64,000 nt of DNA from Citrobacter arsenatis (GTDB taxonomy: Bacteria; Pseudomonadota; Gammaproteobacteria; Enterobacterales; Enterobacteriaceae). Numbering within the stretch: the first letter of the stretch is position 1; each line of letters opens with the position of its first letter. Location of the stretch: assembly GCF_004353845.1 (NCBI RefSeq), contig NZ_CP037864.1, forward strand, positions 4,340,001 to 4,404,000, in the 5' to 3' direction. This document shows positions 16,105-24,893 of this stretch, one piece after another. The notes beneath the pieces are model-generated. The model did no database searches. It had not been told where the DNA came from and saw only the letters and a list, made by a program, of their open reading frames with translations. The translations under genes and the position numbers were made by a program.

Positions 16105-18096
16105 TTACAGCAGTTCTTTGGCTTTCGCGACGACGTTGTCGACGGTGAAGCCGAACTCTTCAAACAGCAGCTCTGCCGGTGCAGACTCACCAAAGGTAGT
16201 CATACCGACGATAGCGCCATTCAGGCCCACATATTTGAACCAGTAGTCTGCAATACCCGCTTCCACTGCAACACGTGCGGAAACCGCTTTCGGCAGTACG
16301 GACTCGCGGTAAGCAGCATCCTGCTTGTCGAACGCGTCGGTAGACGGCATGGAAACCACGCGCGCTTTAACGCCTTCAGCAGTCAGTTTGTCCCATGCAG
16401 CCACAGCCAGCTCAACTTCAGAACCGGTAGCGATGAAGATCAGTTCCGGCTGACCGGCGCAATCTTTCAGCACGTAACCACCGCGGGCGATATTCGCCAG
16501 TTGCTCTTCGGTACGCTCCTGCTGAGCCAGGTTCTGACGGGAGAGGATCAGCGCGGTCGGACCGTCCTGACGCTCTACGCCGTATTTCCATGCAACAGCA
16601 GATTCAACCTGGTCACACGGACGCCATGTGCTCATGTTCGGCGTCACGCGCAGAGAAGCAACCTGCTCTACCGGCTGGTGAGTCGGGCCATCTTCGCCCA
16701 GGCCAATGGAGTCGTGGGTGTAGACCATCACCTGACGCTGTTTCATCAGCGCAGCCATTCGCACCGCATTACGGGCATATTCCACGAACATCAGGAAGGT
16801 GGAGGTGTACGGCAGGAAACCACCGTGCAGAGAGATACCGTTAGCGATAGCGGTCATACCGAATTCACGTACACCGTAATGGATGTAGTTACCGGCAGTA
16901 TCTTCGTTGATAGCTTTAGAACCAGACCACAGAGTCAGGTTAGATGGCGCGAGATCTGCGGAGCCGCCGAGGAATTCTGGCAGCAACGGACCGAAGGCTT
17001 CAATCGCGTTCTGAGAGGCTTTACGGCTGGCGATTTTCGCCGGGTTAGCCTGCAGCTTAGCAATGAACTCGTTCGCTTTTGCGTCGAAATCAGACGGCAT
17101 TTCACCTTTCATACGGCGGGTGAATTCAGCGGCTTCCTGCGGGAAAGCCTTTGCATAAGCAGCAAACTTCTCGTTCCAGGCCGCTTCTTTTGCCTGACCG
17201 GCTTCTTTCGCATCCCACTGCGCGTAGATTTCAGACGGGATTTCGAACGGCGCGTATTTCCAGCCCAGCTGTTCACGGGTCAGTGCGATTTCTGCATCGC
17301 CCAGCGGTGCACCGTGAGAGTCGTGGGTGCCGGCTTTGTTCGGGGAACCGAAACCGATGATGGTTTTGCACATCAGCAGGGACGGTTTGTCGGTCACTGC
17401 GCGTGCTTCTTCAACTGCGCGCTTAATCGCGTCAGCATCGTGGCCATCAACACCACGAACCACATGCCAGCCGTAAGCTTCAAAACGCTTAGCGGTGTCA
17501 TCGGTGAACCAGCCTTCAACGTGACCATCGATAGAGATGCCGTTGTCATCGTAGAACGCAACCAGTTTGCCCAGCTTCAGCGTACCGGCCAGGGAACATA
17601 CCTCGTGAGAGATACCTTCCATCATGCAGCCGTCGCCCATGAAAGCGTAGGTGAAGTGGTCAACGATGTCGTGACCTGGACGGTTAAACTGCGCCGCCAG
17701 CGTTTTTTCAGCGATGGCCATACCGACTGCGTTCGCAATGCCCTGGCCCAAAGGACCAGTCGTGGTTTCAACACCCGCGGTGTAACCCACTTCCGGGTGG
17801 CCCGGCGTTTTGGAATGCAGCTGACGGAAGTTCTGCAGCTCGGACATCGGCAGATCGTAGCCAGTGAGGTGCAGCAGGCTATAAATCAGCATGGAGCCGT
17901 GGCCGTTGGACAGCACGAAGCGGTCACGGTCAGCCCAGGACGGGTTAGTCGGGTTGTGGTTCAGGAAATCACGCCACAGGACTTCGGCAATGTCAGCCAT
18001 ACCCATCGGGGCACCCGGGTGACCGGATTTGGCTTTCTGTACTGCGTCCATGCTCAGCGCACGAATAGCATTGGCAAGCTCTTTACGTGAGGACAT
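16105..18096 (-). CDS. tktA: Transketolase A
   Basis: This thiamine-diphosphate enzyme of the non-oxidative pentose phosphate pathway moves two-carbon units between sugar phosphates and also makes erythrose 4-phosphate. It has 663 aa, like E. coli TktA. The ThDP motif begins at GDGCMMEG and ends near NGISIDG. The catalytic glutamate lies in VREFGMT, and substrate histidines lie in SGHPGAPMG and GLGEDGPTHQP. Codon use is highly biased. A long antisense open frame is only a shadow of this. Confidence 0.98.
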   Translation of the reverse strand: MSSRKELANAIRALSMDAVQKAKSGHPGAPMGMADIAEVLWRDFLNHNPTNPSWADRDRFVLSNGHGSMLIYSLLHLTGYDLPMSELQNFRQLHSKTPGHPEVGYTAGVETTTGPLGQGIANAVGMAIAEKTLAAQFNRPGHDIVDHFTYAFMGDGCMMEGISHEVCSLAGTLKLGKLVAFYDDNGISIDGHVEGWFTDDTAKRFEAYGWHVVRGVDGHDADAIKRAVEEARAVTDKPSLLMCKTIIGFGSPNKAGTHDSHGAPLGDAEIALTREQLGWKYAPFEIPSEIYAQWDAKEAGQAKEAAWNEKFAAYAKAFPQEAAEFTRRMKGEMPSDFDAKANEFIAKLQANPAKIASRKASQNAIEAFGPLLPEFLGGSADLAPSNLTLWSGSKAINEDTAGNYIHYGVREFGMTAIANGISLHGGFLPYTSTFLMFVEYARNAVRMAALMKQRQVMVYTHDSIGLGEDGPTHQPVEQVASLRVTPNMSTWRPCDQVESAVAWKYGVERQDGPTALILSRQNLAQQERTEEQLANIARGGYVLKDCAGQPELIFIATGSEVELAVAAWDKLTAEGVKARVVSMPSTDAFDKQDAAYRESVLPKAVSARVAVEAGIADYWFKYVGLNGAIVGMTTFGESAPAELLFEEFGFTVDNVVAKAKELL

Positions 18097-18375
18097 TTTG
18101 ACTCCAGATCGGATAATGAAGGCTGGGCCCTTAACGACTTGACGACAGCGCGTTTTGGGCTACGCCGGAAAAAAGTGCCAACAATGTAACCCAAGCCGCG
18201 TGTCATGTACATGGAGCATCCTTTTGCCGCTTCAGAAATCTCTGGATCATGCACGCAAGTTGCGCAATCTTCTCGCCCGCTTATTGTTCTTTTCTTTATA
18301 CTTAGGCCGAGCGTCGGTTCACCTGCAAACGACGCATTTTTTAGAATAATCCTGACTTTGTGCGGAAGAGAAAAA

Positions 18376-19134
18376 ATGAAAATTCGCGCTTTACTGCTTG
18401 CTACGAGCATGGCGGCGGCATTGACCGGCTGCCAGAACATGGACTCTAACGGACTGCTTTCTTCTGGCGCTGAGGCTTTTCAGGCCTATAGTCTGAGCGA
18501 TGCTCAGGTAAAAGCGCTGAGCGATCAGGCCTGTAAAGATATGGACAGCAAGGCTACCATCGCCCCGGCCAGCAGCGAGTACGCAAAGCGTCTTGGCAAA
18601 ATCGCCGCCGCGCTTGGCGATAACATTAACGGCCAGCCGGTGAACTACAAAGTTTATATGGCGAAAGATGTGAATGCCTTTGCCATGGCGAACGGCTGTA
18701 TCCGCGTGTACAGCGGCCTGATGGATATGATGACCGACAACGAAGTCGAAGCGGTGATCGGCCATGAAATGGGCCACGTTGCGCTGGGCCATGTGAAAAA
18801 AGGTATGCAGGTGGCGCTGGGTACGAACGCCGTACGTGCAGCGGCGGCGTCAGCTGGCGGTATTGTCGGCAGCCTGTCGCAGTCGCAATTGGGCGATCTT
18901 GGCGAGAAACTGGTGAACTCACAGTTCTCCCAGCGTCAGGAATCCGAAGCGGATGATTACTCGTATGATTTGTTGCGCAAACGTGGGATTAATCCGGCAG
19001 GCTTAGCCACCAGCTTTGAGAAACTGGCAAAACTAGAAGCAGGACGCCAAAGCTCAATGTTTGACGATCACCCGGCATCCGCCGAACGTGCGCAGCATAT
19101 TCGCGATCGCATGAGCGCGGACGGGATCAAATAA
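18376..19134 (+). CDS. loiP: Outer-membrane metalloprotease lipoprotein LoiP (YggG)
   Basis: This M48-family zinc metalloprotease is a lipoprotein at the outer membrane. E. coli LoiP is induced at low osmolarity and cleaves between Phe-Phe pairs. The start at 18376 gives 252 aa and a lipoprotein signal with lipobox LTGC and Cys19. The zinc motif HEMGH lies at 130-134 and the third ligand is in ESEADDYS. Longer upstream starts in frame lack a signal sequence and are rejected. It is divergent from tktA across 279 bp. Confidence 0.95.
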   Translation: MKIRALLLATSMAAALTGCQNMDSNGLLSSGAEAFQAYSLSDAQVKALSDQACKDMDSKATIAPASSEYAKRLGKIAAALGDNINGQPVNYKVYMAKDVNAFAMANGCIRVYSGLMDMMTDNEVEAVIGHEMGHVALGHVKKGMQVALGTNAVRAAAASAGGIVGSLSQSQLGDLGEKLVNSQFSQRQESEADDYSYDLLRKRGINPAGLATSFEKLAKLEAGRQSSMFDDHPASAERAQHIRDRMSADGIK

Positions 19135-19145
19135 CCATTTATCGT

Positions 19146-19221
19146 GCCGGATGCGGCGTTGCCTTATCCGGCCTACAAATTCAGCACAATGTAGGCCGGA
19201 TTAGCGTTAGCGACATCCGGC
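19146..19221. repeat. REP pair between loiP and speB
   Basis: Inverted REP units GCCGGATGCGGCG and GTAGGCCGGATTAGCG sit between the converging ends of loiP and speB. Confidence 0.88.
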
Positions 19222-19230
19222 AAAAACAAC

Positions 19231-20151
19231 TTATTCGCCTTTCTTCGCCGCCTGAATATACAGCATTTCCAGAGCCAGCGTTGCCGCCGCCAGGGCGGTG
19301 ATTTCTGACTGGTCGTAAGCTGGAGCCACTTCAACGACGTCCATGCCGACGATGTTCAGATCTTTCAGACCACGTACCAGCTTGATCGCGCGATCGGAAG
19401 TCAGACCGCCAATCACTGGCGTACCGGTACCCGGCGCAAACGCTGGATCCAAGCAGTCGATATCAAAGGTCAGATATACCGGCATATCACCGACAATTTG
19501 CTTAACCTGGGCAATGATGTCATCTACGCTGCGATCGTTCACCTGACAGGCATCCAGCACGGTAAAGCCGTTGTCTTTATCGAATTCAGTACGAATACCA
19601 ATCTGCACTGAGTGATTCGGATCGATCAGCCCTTCGTTCGGTGCGGTGTAGAACATGGTGCCGTGGTCGAACTCGCAGCCGTTAGCGTAGGTGTCAGTGT
19701 GGGCATCAAAGTGCACTAGCGCCATTTTACCAAAGTGCTTAGCGTGCGCGCGCAGCAGCGGCAGCGTGACGAAGTGGTCGCCGCCAAAGGAGAGCATGCG
19801 CTTACCGGCAGACAGCAGCTTCTCAGCATGCGCTTGCAGTTTTTCACTCATTTCACGCGCATCACCGAACGCATAAACCAGATCACCGCAGTCCACCACG
19901 TTCAGGCGCTCGCGCATATCGAAGTTCCACGGGAAGCGATTGTGCTCCCACGCCAGGTTAGTGGAAACCTGACGGATCGCAGCCGGACCATGACGACCGC
20001 CCGCGCGGCCAGACGTTGCCATATCAAACGGTACGCCGGTGATCACCCAGTCGGCGTCGCTGTCGTACGGCATGAAGTTCATCGGCAGACGTAAAAAACC
20101 AAAGGCGTTAGAAACCAGGGAGTTGTCGTATTGATGACCTAAGGTGCTCAT
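19231..20151 (-). CDS. speB: Agmatinase (agmatine ureohydrolase) SpeB
   Basis: This manganese enzyme hydrolyses agmatine to putrescine and urea, the step after SpeA. It has 306 aa and belongs to the arginase/ureohydrolase family. Metal-binding motifs GGDHFVT, HFDAHTDT and DIDCLDPAFAPGTG are all present. The ATG at 20151 is preceded by AAAGAGG. A strong hairpin with a T-run ends only 25 bases upstream of the start, so speB expression from the speA side should be limited by termination. Confidence 0.97.
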   Translation of the reverse strand: MSTLGHQYDNSLVSNAFGFLRLPMNFMPYDSDADWVITGVPFDMATSGRAGGRHGPAAIRQVSTNLAWEHNRFPWNFDMRERLNVVDCGDLVYAFGDAREMSEKLQAHAEKLLSAGKRMLSFGGDHFVTLPLLRAHAKHFGKMALVHFDAHTDTYANGCEFDHGTMFYTAPNEGLIDPNHSVQIGIRTEFDKDNGFTVLDACQVNDRSVDDIIAQVKQIVGDMPVYLTFDIDCLDPAFAPGTGTPVIGGLTSDRAIKLVRGLKDLNIVGMDVVEVAPAYDQSEITALAAATLALEMLYIQAAKKGE

Positions 20152-20176
20152 GTGCTGACCTCTTTAAAAATCGATG

Positions 20177-20221
20177 AAAAAAAATCCCCTCCGCGTCGTT
20201 AAGCCCGACGAGGAAGGGATT
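20177..20221 (-). terminator. Strong terminator or attenuator just upstream of speB
   Basis: On the minus strand a 16-step stem with one mismatch and one G-T pair (20183-20221, loop 20199-20205) is followed by eight T. It ends 25 bases before the speB start. It could be the speA terminator or, because it lies in the speB leader, an attenuator. Confidence 0.85.
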
Positions 20222-20237
20222 GATTTGGTAACTGCAT
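20199..20237 (-). CDS. Possible 12-aa leader peptide in front of speB
   Basis: An ATG at 20237 opens MQLPNQSLPRRA followed by TAA. The two adjacent arginine codons lie in the 5' arm of the terminator stem and the stop codon lies in its loop. This geometry and the position ahead of an agmatine gene suggest arginine-linked attenuation. There is no convincing ribosome-binding site, and such short frames arise by chance, so confidence is low. Confidence 0.25.
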   Translation of the reverse strand: MQLPNQSLPRRA

Positions 20238-20314
20238 ATTTACGGCAAATTATCGCCGTTATTTTGTACGGATTCAAGTGAGTGCCATAAATGCTGCCCC
20301 CGCGGATTCCGACT

Positions 20315-20380
20315 GCCGGATGGCGGCTTCGCCTTATCCGGCCTATTTCCGTAGGCCCGGTAAGCGTAACGTCACCGGGC
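20315..20380. repeat. REP pair between speA and speB
   Basis: An inverted pair of REP units begins GCCGGATGGCGGC and ends with a variant unit GTAGGCCCGGTAAGCG. It starts 8 bp after the speA stop on the minus strand. Confidence 0.85.
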
Positions 20381-20388
20381 ATTTATCG

Positions 20389-22365
20389 TTACTCGTCTTC
20401 GAGATAGGTATATCCGTACAGACCTGCTTCGAACTCTTCAAGGAACTGCTGCTGCAGCTCGGTATCCAGATCGGTGTTTTTCACCTGATCACGGAACTGC
20501 GTCAGCAGGGTGTTCGGATCCAACTGCACGTACTGCAGCATATCCGCCACGGTATCCCCTTCGTCAGACAGCTCAACTTCCACGCTTCCATCAGGGAAGA
20601 CAAACACGTCAACCGCTTCGGTATCACCGAACAGGTTGTGCATGTTGCCGAGGATCTCCTGATACGCACCCACCATAAAGAAGCCCAACATCGGTGGGTT
20701 CTCCGGGTCGTATTCCGGCATCGGCATGGTGGTCGCAATCCCGTCGCCGTCGACGTAGTGGTCGATAGCACCGTCGGAGTCACAGGTGATATCCAGCAGC
20801 ACCGCACGACGCTCTGGCGCCTGATTCAGTCCTTCCAGCGGCATGACCGGGAACAGCTGATCGATCCCCCACGCATCTGGCATCGACTGGAACAGCGAGA
20901 AGTTGACGTAGATTTTATCCGCCATACGTTCCTGCAGCTCGTCGATAATCGGACGGTGCGCGCGGTTGCTCGGGTCGAGTTGTTTTTGCACATCGTGACA
21001 CATGTTCAGATAGAGCTGCTCTGCCCACGCGCGTTCCTGCAGGCTAAAGGTGCCTGAAGAGTAGCCAACGTGAATATCGTGCAGATCCATCTGGCTGTCG
21101 TGCAGCCATTCACGCAGCGAACGACGGGTTCCCGGCTCGTGCATCTCTTGCCAGGTTTCCCACATGCTTTGCAGTGCACGCGGCGCATCGTCAGCCGGAG
21201 GCGTTGCTTCGGTGTGTTCGCTACGCTCAACGCCGATAATGTTAGACACCAGCACGGTATGGTGTGCGGTAACCGCGCGACCGGATTCGGTAATTACCGT
21301 CGGGTGCGGCAAACCGTGTTCTTCACAGGCGTCGCCAATGGCCCAGATGATGTTGTTGGCGTATTCGTTCAGGCCGTAGTTTACGGAGCAGTCGGACTGC
21401 GAACGGGTACCTTCGTAATCCACGCCCAGACCACCGCCCACATCGAAGCACTGAATGTTCACGCCAAGCTTGTGCAGCTCAACATAGAAACGCGCCGATT
21501 CACGTACGCCGGTGGCGATATCGCGGATGTTCGCCATCTGTGAGCCGAGGTGAAAGTGCAGCAGTTGAATACTGTCCAGACGACCGCGCTCGCGCAGAAT
21601 TTCCACCAGTTGCAGCACCTGGTTTGCCGCCAGACCGAATTTCGATTTCTCGCCGCCGGAAGACTGCCATTTACCGGAACCCTGCGACGCCAGACGCGCA
21701 CGCACACCCAGACGCGGAACAACATTCAGGCGTTCAGCTTCATCCAGCACGATAGCGATTTCAGACATCTTCTCGATGACCAGATAGACCTTATGACCCA
21801 TCTTCTCGCCAATCAGCGCCAGACGGATATATTCGCGGTCTTTATAACCGTTACACACGATCACGCTACGGGTCATGCCCGCATGCGCCAGAACGGCCAT
21901 CAGTTCAGCTTTGGAACCCGCTTCCAGCCCCAGCGGTTCGCCGGAGTGGATCAGCGATTCAATCACGCGACGGTGCTGGTTGACCTTGATCGGGTAAACG
22001 AGGAAATAGTCACCGTTGTAGCCGTAAGATTCACGGGCGCGTTTAAACGCGGCGTTAATCGAACGAAGACGGTGTTGCAGGATCTGCGGGAAGCAGAACA
22101 ATGCAGGCAGACGCTGGCCCTGCGCTTCACGGGCTTTCACCAACTCAGCAAGGTCAACGCGCGCTTCGGGTACATCCGGATCCGGGCACACGCTAATGTG
22201 ACCCAGTTCATTGACGTCATAGTAGTTATTACCCCACCAGGCAATATTGTAAGTACGCAGCATCTTGCTGGCTTCCTGGGAACTCATTGCAACCTCCTGC
22301 ATGGAGCGTAGTACACCGTGTTCGCCTGCTGACGAAGGCGAACCCAAAGAAATGTCGTCAGACAT
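20389..22365 (-). CDS. speA: Biosynthetic arginine decarboxylase SpeA
   Basis: This PLP and magnesium dependent enzyme converts arginine to agmatine, opening the second route to putrescine. The start at 22365 gives MSDDISLG and 658 aa, the same as E. coli SpeA. A GAGG site lies six bases upstream. A TTG four codons earlier is not used. It is a fold-III PLP decarboxylase with the lysine in VYPIKVNQ, phosphate-binding GGGLGVDY and the C-terminal CDSDG motif. The small gene yqgB ends 8 bp upstream on the same strand. Confidence 0.97.
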   Translation of the reverse strand: MSDDISLGSPSSAGEHGVLRSMQEVAMSSQEASKMLRTYNIAWWGNNYYDVNELGHISVCPDPDVPEARVDLAELVKAREAQGQRLPALFCFPQILQHRLRSINAAFKRARESYGYNGDYFLVYPIKVNQHRRVIESLIHSGEPLGLEAGSKAELMAVLAHAGMTRSVIVCNGYKDREYIRLALIGEKMGHKVYLVIEKMSEIAIVLDEAERLNVVPRLGVRARLASQGSGKWQSSGGEKSKFGLAANQVLQLVEILRERGRLDSIQLLHFHLGSQMANIRDIATGVRESARFYVELHKLGVNIQCFDVGGGLGVDYEGTRSQSDCSVNYGLNEYANNIIWAIGDACEEHGLPHPTVITESGRAVTAHHTVLVSNIIGVERSEHTEATPPADDAPRALQSMWETWQEMHEPGTRRSLREWLHDSQMDLHDIHVGYSSGTFSLQERAWAEQLYLNMCHDVQKQLDPSNRAHRPIIDELQERMADKIYVNFSLFQSMPDAWGIDQLFPVMPLEGLNQAPERRAVLLDITCDSDGAIDHYVDGDGIATTMPMPEYDPENPPMLGFFMVGAYQEILGNMHNLFGDTEAVDVFVFPDGSVEVELSDEGDTVADMLQYVQLDPNTLLTQFRDQVKNTDLDTELQQQFLEEFEAGLYGYTYLEDE

Positions 22366-22373
22366 AGCGAACC

Positions 22374-22505
22374 TCAAATTTTATTAACAAGTGTAAAACA
22401 GTTGACTACTATCGCAATCCGAAGACGCGATAACAACCCAAATACAGGCAGAATTTGCAGCAGATAGTGCTGACGCTCCGACTGTGCGACCGGTTTCTTT
22501 TTCAT
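22374..22505 (-). CDS. yqgB: Small protein YqgB upstream of speA
   Basis: This 43-aa frame begins MKKKPVAQSERQH and ends VVNCFTLVNKI. The N-terminus and the VVNCFTL stretch agree with E. coli YqgB, which lies at the same place. Function is unknown to me. The protein is basic at the start and hydrophobic in the middle, but too short for a confident membrane call. It ends 8 bp before speA, so its translation could affect speA as a leader. No strong ribosome site is visible. Confidence 0.8.
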   Translation of the reverse strand: MKKKPVAQSERQHYLLQILPVFGLLSRLRIAIVVNCFTLVNKI

Positions 22506-22945
22506 ATCAATGTAAACACGTAACCGAACTTAATGCTGACGGTTCGGCGAAACCACGAGAAAACTCTTGTTTACCAAGAGCGCCCTTGTTCAGTTCTTAG
22601 TGACCGTTACCGGCTCTTGAGTCCTGAGATACGCCGAGATGGGTATACACTTCATCCTTCATGCAGCCTCTTTGTTGGCTACGCTCATTCGCCCCAGTCA
22701 CGTACTACTCTTACGTTCAGGGGACTCATTCACTTGCCGCCTCGACGCAGCATAAATGATTTTGTGTATATAACATCGACAGGTATGCAAAGCAGAGATG
22801 CAGATTGCGGGGGACATATGTACACCAGAACGGTGCGACAGATTCAGCAGAATACAACGGTTCATTATCTCGTATCACCTCCACGGTTGCTCCTTACGGA
22901 ACGAACCCACAAGCCAAAGCTATAGTTTTAACCCGGCTGGAAGTG
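22506..22945. other. Long speA/yqgB-metK spacer, left part
   Basis: No gene here can be assigned with confidence. The promoter for yqgB-speA must lie at the left end on the minus strand. A 6-bp hairpin CTCTTG/CAAGAG with a 5-base loop lies near 22564-22580. A plus-strand frame closing at 22925, 20 bases before a terminator, may be a small gene; its last 35 codons from the ATG at 22818 follow a G-rich site. Confidence 0.4.
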
Positions 22946-22975
22946 GCAACACGATGAAAACGTCGTGTGCTTTTT
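22946..22975 (+). terminator. Orphan terminator on the plus strand upstream of metK
   Basis: An 8-bp stem with one bulge pairs bases from 22946 with TCGTGTGC at 22963-22970, and five T follow at once. It points to a plus-strand transcript that ends about 430 bp before metK. Confidence 0.65.
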
Positions 22976-22978
22976 GTC

Positions 22979-23098
22979 TATCCTAAATAATTCGAGTTGT
23001 GGGAAGGCGGCAACGCAGAGAGTCCCCGGGAGCTTACATGAGTAAGTGACTGGGGCGAGTATTGCCAACGCACATGCAACTTGAAGTATGACGGATAT
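22979..23098. repeat. 120-bp palindromic dispersed repeat upstream of metK
   Basis: The ends TATCCTAAATAATTCGAGTTG and, inverted, TATCCGTCATACTTCAAGTTG form imperfect terminal inverted repeats around a GC-rich core. I recognise the outer sequence as a repeat that recurs in intergenic regions of enterobacteria. It has no coding capacity and resembles a small non-autonomous element. Confidence 0.65.
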
Positions 23099-23265
23099 GA
23101 GCCGCGCGCCGCGTTTTATACCGATAACATAGTCAAAAAGCAAAAGATAAATATGCACATTGCCAGCACCGTCAGGAAAAATTTCCAGTTACATTTTCAG
23201 TACAATGCGACCTCAATCAAAAAAAGCTGGAAATCAGGCGAAGAACTGTCCTAAAATAGCCGTCC

Positions 23266-23337
23266 AGATGTTAATCCATCTATACCGATTAACACTCAGA
23301 CTGCCAGTGTCCGTCATCTGCAGACTCATGGTAGAAT
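23266..23337 (+). promoter_or_regulatory. metK promoter with candidate MetJ boxes
   Basis: TAGAAT at 23332-23337 is a good -10 element. Upstream, AGATGTTA and ATCCATCT (23266-23281) are tandem 8-mers that each match five of eight positions of the met box AGACGTCT. A further AGACTGCC-type stretch follows near 23298. MetJ control of metK is known in E. coli, but these boxes are weak. The stretch 23099-23265 holds nothing else that I can see. Confidence 0.45.
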
Positions 23338-23403
23338 CTTCTACACATGGCTATTCCACTCGACAGTTTGAGCTAACCAAATTCTCCTTAGGTGAAATTA
23401 AAT

Positions 23404-24558
23404 ATGGCAAAACACCTTTTTACGTCCGAGTCCGTATCAGAAGGGCATCCTGACAAAATCGCTGACCAAATCTCTGATGCCGTGCTGGATGCAATCCTGG
23501 AGCAGGATCCGAAAGCACGTGTTGCCTGCGAAACCTACGTTAAAACCGGCATGGTTTTAGTTGGCGGTGAGATCACCACCAGCGCATGGGTTGATATCGA
23601 AGAGATCACCCGTAACACGGTTCGCGAAATTGGCTATGTGCATTCCGACATGGGCTTTGACGCCAACTCTTGTGCGGTACTGAGCGCGATTGGTAAACAG
23701 TCTCCGGACATCAACCAGGGCGTTGACCGTGCCGATCCGCTGGAACAGGGCGCAGGCGACCAGGGTCTGATGTTTGGTTATGCAACCAATGAAACCGACG
23801 TACTGATGCCAGCCCCAATTACCTATGCTCACCGTCTGGTGCAGCGTCAGGCTGAAGTGCGCAAAAACGGCACCTTGTCCTGGCTGCGTCCGGATGCAAA
23901 AAGCCAGGTCACCTTCCAGTATGACGACGGCAAAATCGTCGGTATTGATGCGGTTGTTCTGTCGACTCAGCACTCTGAAGATATCGACCAGAAATCGCTG
24001 CAAGAAGCCGTTATGGAAGAGATCATCAAGCCGGTACTGCCGACTGAATGGCTGACCAGCGCAACCAAATTCTTCATCAACCCAACCGGTCGTTTCGTTA
24101 TCGGCGGCCCAATGGGTGACTGCGGTCTGACAGGGCGTAAAATCATCGTTGATACCTACGGCGGTATGGCTCGTCACGGTGGCGGCGCATTCTCTGGTAA
24201 GGATCCGTCTAAAGTTGACCGTTCCGCAGCCTATGCAGCTCGCTATGTAGCGAAAAACATCGTTGCCGCTGGCCTGGCTGACCGTTGCGAGATTCAGGTT
24301 TCCTACGCAATCGGCGTGGCTGAACCGACCTCTATCATGGTAGAAACGTTCGGTACTGAAAAAGTGCCTTCAGAACAGCTGACCCTGCTGGTACGTGAGT
24401 TCTTCGACCTGCGTCCGTATGGCCTGATTCAGATGCTGGATCTGCTGCACCCTATTTACAAAGAAACCGCTGCTTACGGTCACTTTGGTCGCGAACATTT
24501 CCCATGGGAAAAAACCGACAAAGCCGCTCTGCTGCGTGAAGCTGCCGGTCTGAAGTAA
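23404..24558 (+). CDS. metK: S-adenosylmethionine synthase MetK
   Basis: This essential enzyme makes S-adenosylmethionine from ATP and methionine. SAM also feeds the polyamine pathway encoded next door. It has 384 aa from the ATG at 23404 (MAKHLFTSESV), with AGGTGA as ribosome site. Family signatures GAGDQGLMFGYA and GGGAFSGKD are present. An in-frame start four codons earlier is not needed. The codon use is that of a highly expressed gene. Confidence 0.98.
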   Translation: MAKHLFTSESVSEGHPDKIADQISDAVLDAILEQDPKARVACETYVKTGMVLVGGEITTSAWVDIEEITRNTVREIGYVHSDMGFDANSCAVLSAIGKQSPDINQGVDRADPLEQGAGDQGLMFGYATNETDVLMPAPITYAHRLVQRQAEVRKNGTLSWLRPDAKSQVTFQYDDGKIVGIDAVVLSTQHSEDIDQKSLQEAVMEEIIKPVLPTEWLTSATKFFINPTGRFVIGGPMGDCGLTGRKIIVDTYGGMARHGGGAFSGKDPSKVDRSAAYAARYVAKNIVAAGLADRCEIQVSYAIGVAEPTSIMVETFGTEKVPSEQLTLLVREFFDLRPYGLIQMLDLLHPIYKETAAYGHFGREHFPWEKTDKAALLREAAGLK

Positions 24559-24583
24559 TTCCCCCACGACCCAAGACTTATGA

Positions 24584-24611
24584 AGACCAGCCTCGCGCTG
24601 GTCTTTTTTTA
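24584..24611 (+). terminator. Rho-independent terminator of metK
   Basis: The perfect stem AGACCAGC/GCTGGTCT (24584-24604) with a 5-base loop is followed by a run of seven T. Confidence 0.92.
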
Positions 24612-24858
24612 TGCCCTTTTTCTCTCCCTACCTCATCGCTAAAACATCGCTAGTTTCCATTACTGCAAATAACAAATGAAAGCGATTACATACCACTGAA
24701 TTTCTATCTGCCTTGACTTAATATCCCTTTACTACTAACGAAGCATCACTGTTACATTATATTTCAGAATCACCTTAAACTCAGACAACCAACATTCCTC
24801 ACTACAAATAAATAATGTTAACTTTCAATAAATTAACCAATAATTCACATGAATATTA

Positions 24859-24874
24859 GTGTAACCGATTACAC
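24859..24874. promoter_or_regulatory. GalR/GalS operator of galP
   Basis: GTGTAACCGATTACAC is a near-perfect palindrome and matches the gal operator consensus GTGKAANCGNTTNCAC at all defined positions. It lies 84 bp upstream of the galP start. Confidence 0.88.
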
Positions 24875-24877
24875 TAA

Positions 24878-24893
24878 TGTGATGTGATTCGCA
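24878..24893 (+). promoter_or_regulatory. Candidate CRP site of galP
   Basis: TGTGA-N6-TCGCA has one mismatch to the CRP consensus and follows the gal operator by three bases. cAMP-CRP activation of galP is known in E. coli. Confidence 0.65.

Noticed and set aside
16501..18090. A 529-codon open frame on the plus strand inside tktA
   Set aside because: It is exactly antisense to a highly expressed gene with strong codon bias, which often leaves the opposite frame open. It has no recognisable domain or ribosome site.
20164..20382. A 72-codon minus-strand frame between speA and speB
   Set aside because: It is built largely from a REP element and runs through the terminator. Only the 12-codon frame inside it is kept, as a low-confidence candidate.
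22798..22986. A 62-codon plus-strand frame before metK
   Set aside because: It reads through the terminator hairpin and into the dispersed repeat, so it is unlikely to be a gene.
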